Shown here: positions 63,001 through 64,000 of the stretch, one piece after another
Layout: every line of letters begins with the position of its first letter
Numbering within the stretch: the first letter of the stretch is position 1
DNA from: Bacillota bacterium
GTDB lineage: Bacteria; Bacillota; Clostridia; Christensenellales; JAEXRW01
Direction of reading: 5' to 3'
Assembly: GCA_023454175.1 (NCBI GenBank)
Contig: JAEXRW010000010.1
Location: 62,001-126,000 of the forward strand
DNA: 64,000 nt
Made by a program: the position numbers and the translations under genes
The notes under the pieces: model-generated
Seen by the model: only the letters and a program-made list of their open reading frames with translations
What the model was told of the DNA's origin: nothing
Databases searched by the model: none

Positions 63001-64000
63001 ACAGGTTTCCAAACAGATTCGCATAATATTTAATACTGCGGTTATAGTTGTAAGGGATAATTTAGGCAATGAAAGATCTGATTTAGAAAAAACACGATTT
63101 GGATGGAAAGAAATAGATTACAAGGAGAAAATAATAGCCATTGATACATACAAAATTCATTTTTCCATATTTCTTAAAGGCAACTGGAGAGACCCCTTTT
63201 GCTGTGACGATTGCTTCCCTAAAATTGATTTTCAAAAAGAAAAAATGTTACTTGAAACAAACAAAGATAGTATAGTTCCATTTGCTATTCACTCTTTACC
63301 GGCAAGTGTTATCCCCAGAGATAAGTTTGAGAATTCTATGGTTATAGCAAAACGTAGTCTTATAGATTGTATAAAATATAATCATATTGAACGAAATAAT
63401 AATCATTTTCTCTATTATTACGATACCTGGAAGTTTTTTAATATTGAAAGTGATTTATGTAAAAGCTCCGCTTATAATATTGATGTCTGGATGAATAATA
63501 TTAAAGAAATCATCGAGAATAGTAATAAAGAAAAGAAAATAATATTCAATTTCATTATTTCACCTGTTCACGAATCTAATATGGGTTTGATAAATCGTGT
63601 AAACAGAGTAATATTTAAAGATTCTGCATATGTTATACGCTTTCAATTTGACGCAGAATATGAAATAAACTTTAAGATCAAATATTCACATATTTTCAAC
63701 ATGCTAAAAAATACACCTTATAAAAATAACGTAAAACTTAATTTTTATTATGTCGATGATGTCATTATTTCAGGTAATACATTAAATAAAGCCGTATATA
63801 TTATTTCTAAGTATTTTAAAAATTATAATATTCAATTCAGTATAGCGGGAGCTATTATTCTTATTGAAACAATAGGTAGCAATTTTGAAAGTGATGAAAT
63901 AACAAGACATACAATAATTTATTCATATATAAAACTTGCAATCCCAATGGTTAGAGATCCTTATAATCATTGCTATCTATGTACTGTACAAAACGAACAA
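60080..64000 (+). CDS. Giant GHKL-ATPase/phosphoribosyltransferase-like fusion protein (partial, C-terminus outside window)
   Basis: One uninterrupted frame of 1307 codons from a TTG at 60080 to the right edge. An in-frame TAA lies one codon before the TTG, AAGAGG sits 7 bp upstream, and the first in-frame ATG is about 140 codons further in, so TTG is the likely start. Residues 1-370 are helical and unrecognised. A GHKL ATPase domain spans about 400-590: N-box EIAENIILH (E418, N422), an acidic VISDVSSVG strand (D478), a glycine-containing IGLKVFARL (G525) and a closing GTLYRIILP. Residues 670-780 look Rossmann- or STAS-like. About 885-1010 resembles a PRTase without its PRPP loop (LLVGYGEYSQML). 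The last visible part has an intact PRPP loop, YVDDVIISGNTL (D1226, D1227). Very AT-rich; probably acquired. Confidence 0.75.
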   Translation, partial: MFTLTIDANSFEHWNEISKILKSDFKYNSDKVKLTQERYLEELKGSSCSIVIIQVLSSLDDVQKFELTNLSYYFQLESAFKIAGLYFDIFINNDIPSEIEDIQRSFISKVSDFLWFYLNKKNIKYRISSTLKDVKYYKEMQSQGENTFQTLLPLLPINSSNYRTLFEKTLNQIENDFIDRYLGKNMYQYYDFNIQTKSEEETSKVIKEIIRRIESENIKISEFKELANDLKQITTDFKQGLLIALNDFILKYLKESIKNSEKIEQLHIVINRINKTHIVKLPNNKKLLLRELTRIVNYLSNKKVDILPHHLLDSTRPNIVNLIIRFCFNNGVIFSNDDELLFKNINENIISPIRNVLMNCNLITIYLFAYLWQNAYKRSSNKQNLIKRFGHDSLDNLVFIEFQKYIQLARQYAIGLKEIAENIILHTNEKSGFLFFRFHKRTNSIAKDNVINLNDFFSSVNSDLKDSEIRYLEIVISDVSSVGIVNNYKSRNPEEDILINSFYKNNFDNIGDDSLLIYRCIANIGLKVFARLIKDSKGLFKVETNASNGKEGYYIFKDKEDNFVNNTYIDGTLYRIILPIKSEIVNLNIISQANIENISNLEEMKKWLNPVEAPDPIVVNLQDIIQPQSEKQQSFFDIQLISSGFDRAGFSEELANKIIDKYQEKKSNKSFLCINCSNSDLPSSILVKTIAALRLVNNRSYNENNMAIVNLPKNFMDDMRRALNIIGESAENRKIWSNASSLYLYFDEPENFELLIISGETTSDCDLINLEYSLGHGGSYNPIWSKTSIDKKIQQGNHTTLPYEVLLPANQWYPLSLFEYTTYKVLNKDIYSDYFGSKIVDTHVRLGSKLHIKNFYQAEMLFECNYYTDRFAYRLAKKINEFSSNTNSKILLVGYGEYSQMLISKIQYLIKDEASENYLIAEDVDRTNFKYMSSVINEIENHPDIIYEIAIIVPIASTLRTNIKIDSFIHKELAQVSKQIRIIFNTAVIVVRDNLGNERSDLEKTRFGWKEIDYKEKIIAIDTYKIHFSIFLKGNWRDPFCCDDCFPKIDFQKEKMLLETNKDSIVPFAIHSLPASVIPRDKFENSMVIAKRSLIDCIKYNHIERNNNHFLYYYDTWKFFNIESDLCKSSAYNIDVWMNNIKEIIENSNKEKKIIFNFIISPVHESNMGLINRVNRVIFKDSAYVIRFQFDAEYEINFKIKYSHIFNMLKNTPYKNNVKLNFYYVDDVIISGNTLNKAVYIISKYFKNYNIQFSIAGAIILIETIGSNFESDEITRHTIIYSYIKLAIPMVRDPYNHCYLCTVQNEQ

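Noticed and set aside
1..64000. CRISPR arrays, insertion sequences, rRNA or tRNA genes
   Set aside because: No regularly spaced direct repeats with unique spacers, no transposase or integrase motifs and no recognisable rRNA or tRNA were found on reading both strands. Short or diverged RNA genes could still be missed by eye.

Overview
The window looks like a chromosomal segment from a low-to-mid GC Gram-positive anaerobe, most likely a member of the Clostridia. The reasons are a GlgC/GlgD pair of ADP-glucose pyrophosphorylase-type subunits, an AbrB-type regulator, VanW and PadR/HAAS genes, a Gram-positive type LexA box, LiaI-like membrane genes, strong purine-rich Shine-Dalgarno sites and frequent GTG/TTG starts. 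The species cannot be named from the sequence. Most of the window has a GC content near 50-55% (spot counts of single lines). Three patches stand out as different: a DUF4062 gene (about 15.7-17.1 kb), a large AT-richer gene (33.1-36.9 kb, 38% in one line counted) and the right end (59.9-64.0 kb, 28% in one line counted).

Layout. 0-4.5 kb: a carbon-metabolism cluster with a class II aldolase (cut by the window edge), a class III aminotransferase, a TetR regulator and an FGGY sugar kinase. Three near-identical 16-bp operators lie in it, the last just upstream of the glycogen genes. 4.6-15.3 kb: a complete glycogen operon, glgB-glgC-glgD-glgA-glgP plus a GH13 alpha-glycosidase, covering ADP-glucose synthesis, chain elongation, branching and phosphorolysis. 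15.4-24.7 kb: single genes, namely an AbrB regulator, the DUF4062 protein, an MFS transporter, a GH5 hydrolase without a signal peptide, a small XRE regulator under an SOS promoter, a VanW protein, a GNAT-like protein and an NlpC/P60 protein. 24.8-27.1 kb: PadR, HAAS and a membrane protein made of nine 51-residue repeats. 27.2-32.9 kb: a LuxR-type two-component system with a LiaI-like gene and an ABC exporter; the last two share a duplicated 48-bp promoter element. 33.1-36.9 kb: a lone 1266-residue nuclease-like protein, probably a defence gene. 37.0-45.1 kb: a Drr-type ABC pair, an OmpR-type two-component system and an FtsX/MacB-type ABC operon. 45.2-50.0 kb: TetR, MMPL and a YhgE/Pip-like protein. 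50.2-53.1 kb: two CheX-type proteins (one fused to a receiver) and a LarA-type racemase. 53.3-59.4 kb: a five-gene operon (GntR, CrtI-like flavoprotein, ferredoxin-reductase-like flavoprotein with a 2Fe-2S domain, YhhN lysoplasmalogenase, membrane alpha/beta hydrolase).

60.1-64.0 kb: an uninterrupted reading frame of at least 1307 codons that runs off the right edge. It carries a GHKL (HSP90/histidine-kinase-like) ATPase domain followed by phosphoribosyltransferase-like domains with an intact PRPP loop. It is very AT-rich, has its own promoter and sits behind an apparent island boundary. This is the best candidate for an undescribed, probably defence-related, system, and its partner genes would lie beyond the window.

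Limits: no searches or computed alignments were possible. Family names come from motifs read by eye, and domain edges are approximate.
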